Assembly (NCBI GenBank): GCA_012862575.1
Contig: BLSF01000062.1
Span: forward strand, 1-64,000
Reading direction: 5' to 3'
Source of the DNA: Parietichytrium sp. I65-24A
Lineage: Eukaryota; Sar; Bigyra; Thraustochytrida; Thraustochytriidae
Length of the DNA: 64,000 nt
The stretch's first letter is position 1. Each line of letters starts with the position of its first letter. Made by a program: the position numbers and the translations under genes. Under the pieces are notes generated by a model. The model did not search any database and was not told the DNA's origin. It was given only the letters and a program-made list of their open reading frames with translations. Shown here in pieces: positions 63,525-64,000 of this stretch.

Positions 63525-64000
63525 ATGCCCAGGGCGCGAGCGCCACAGCAGGCGCCGTCGGTGGACTCGGATTCGGAGACTGAGATGGAACGGTACGGAG
63601 AGGCTGGATCGCGCGAGGAGGCCAAGTCGACGGAGCCAGAAGCGCGGATGGATGATGAGCTGTTGAAAAGGTATCGGCAAGCGAAAGAAGCTGTGTCGAT
63701 TCTGAAAAGGGGCGCCAAGAAGAAGAACGCTCAGGAGCGGGAATTGGTCGCGGAGGAGAAAGTTGGGGCGGGTGACGACGGCGACAACTACGTGTACGTC
63801 AAGCGCTCCATCCAGGAGTTTCTCAACTATCAGGTGTTGGAGCTCGAGAAGACGAATAGCAAGCTCAAGACCGAGATACAGAGTAACTTGGTGACCGTCG
63901 ACAAGCTTGCAGCTCGACTTGCCCTTGAGCAAAAGGTGCGGGCGTTCGGGATTGTGTCTGGCATTCTTGATCGCCGAAGGTTCTGTCATATCTCCCGAGC
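63525..64000 (+). CDS. partial coiled-coil protein, runs off right edge
   Basis: A plus-strand frame opens at ATG 63525 and stays open for 158 codons to the window end, so it is the 5' part of a gene. The N-terminus is MPRARAPQQAPSVDSDSETE, followed by an acidic/basic helical stretch (DDELLKRYRQAKEAVSILKR, then a basic GAKKKN). Next is NYVYVKRSIQEFLNYQVLEL passing into LEKTNSKLKTEIQSNLVTV, a heptad-like coiled coil. A long minus-strand ORF over the same bases is the antisense shadow. No domain is recognised. The coiled coil suggests a cytoskeletal, motor-adaptor or scaffold role, but this cannot be decided from a fragment. Confidence 0.6.
   Translation, partial: MPRARAPQQAPSVDSDSETEMERYGEAGSREEAKSTEPEARMDDELLKRYRQAKEAVSILKRGAKKKNAQERELVAEEKVGAGDDGDNYVYVKRSIQEFLNYQVLELEKTNSKLKTEIQSNLVTVDKLAARLALEQKVRAFGIVSGILDRRRFCHISR

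Noticed and set aside
1-64000. tRNA, rRNA, CRISPR array or riboswitch
   Set aside because: No tRNA box A/B arrangement, rRNA core sequence or spaced direct-repeat array was seen; a covariance-model scan would be decisive and could not be run.

Overview
This is nuclear DNA from a unicellular eukaryote. It has eukaryote-only genes: a Qa-SNARE, RFT1, Misato/DML1, a three-repeat Myb, a TPR-DnaJ protein and an EF-hand/PH kinase. Long, mostly intronless reading frames are separated by gene-poor spacers rich in short tandem repeats, and the three introns seen are short (79-114 nt) with GT-AG ends. A secreted EGF-type protein with SQTGTKEN-type modules, intron poverty, about one gene per 3.5 kb and a class II aldolase together suggest a stramenopile. 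A thraustochytrid (labyrinthulomycete) is my best guess. This is inference with moderate to low confidence; no rRNA or marker gene is present to settle it.

Layout, left to right: Mpv17/PMP22-like protein (+), Qa-SNARE (-), secreted EGF-module protein (+, one intron), uridine phosphorylase (+), a very large secreted-domain/PqiA-like membrane protein (-), Misato/DML1 (+), EF-hand/PH/CaMK-type kinase (+), RFT1 (+), a multi-pass protein with a Cys-rich N-terminus (-), a small disordered PP1-docking candidate (+), a mitochondrial-type pseudouridine synthase (-), an alveolin-like repeat protein (+), a membrane-anchored siroheme methyltransferase (-), a second large secreted-domain/PqiA-like protein (+), a CPA1/NHE-like exchanger (+), a 3R-Myb (-), a TPR-DnaJ co-chaperone (-), a patatin-like lipase (-), class II fructose-bisphosphate aldolase (+, two introns), and the 5' part of a coiled-coil protein running off the right edge (+). 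The last is not a complete ORF inside the window.

The genes are not an operon and share no pathway. Six neighbouring pairs are convergent, with only about 150-585 bp between their stop codons. The spaces on the 5' sides are mostly 1-5 kb and hold short tandem arrays plus two dispersed short motifs (ACCGGTACTCA and CAGAATTCAGA). No transposase, reverse transcriptase, integrase, tRNA, rRNA or CRISPR array was recognised.

The most interesting content is the pair of paralogous giant membrane proteins at 10651-15472 and 41640-45866. Each has a signal peptide, an ectodomain of 800+ residues that looks lipid-binding (BPI/TULIP-like), a transmembrane helix, and a C-terminal multi-pass region resembling bacterial PqiA/LetA. 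That makes them candidates for a one-protein eukaryotic version of a lipid-transport system. Next are the alveolin-like repeat protein, the exchanger that lacks the ND-motif aspartate, and the EF-hand-first kinase.
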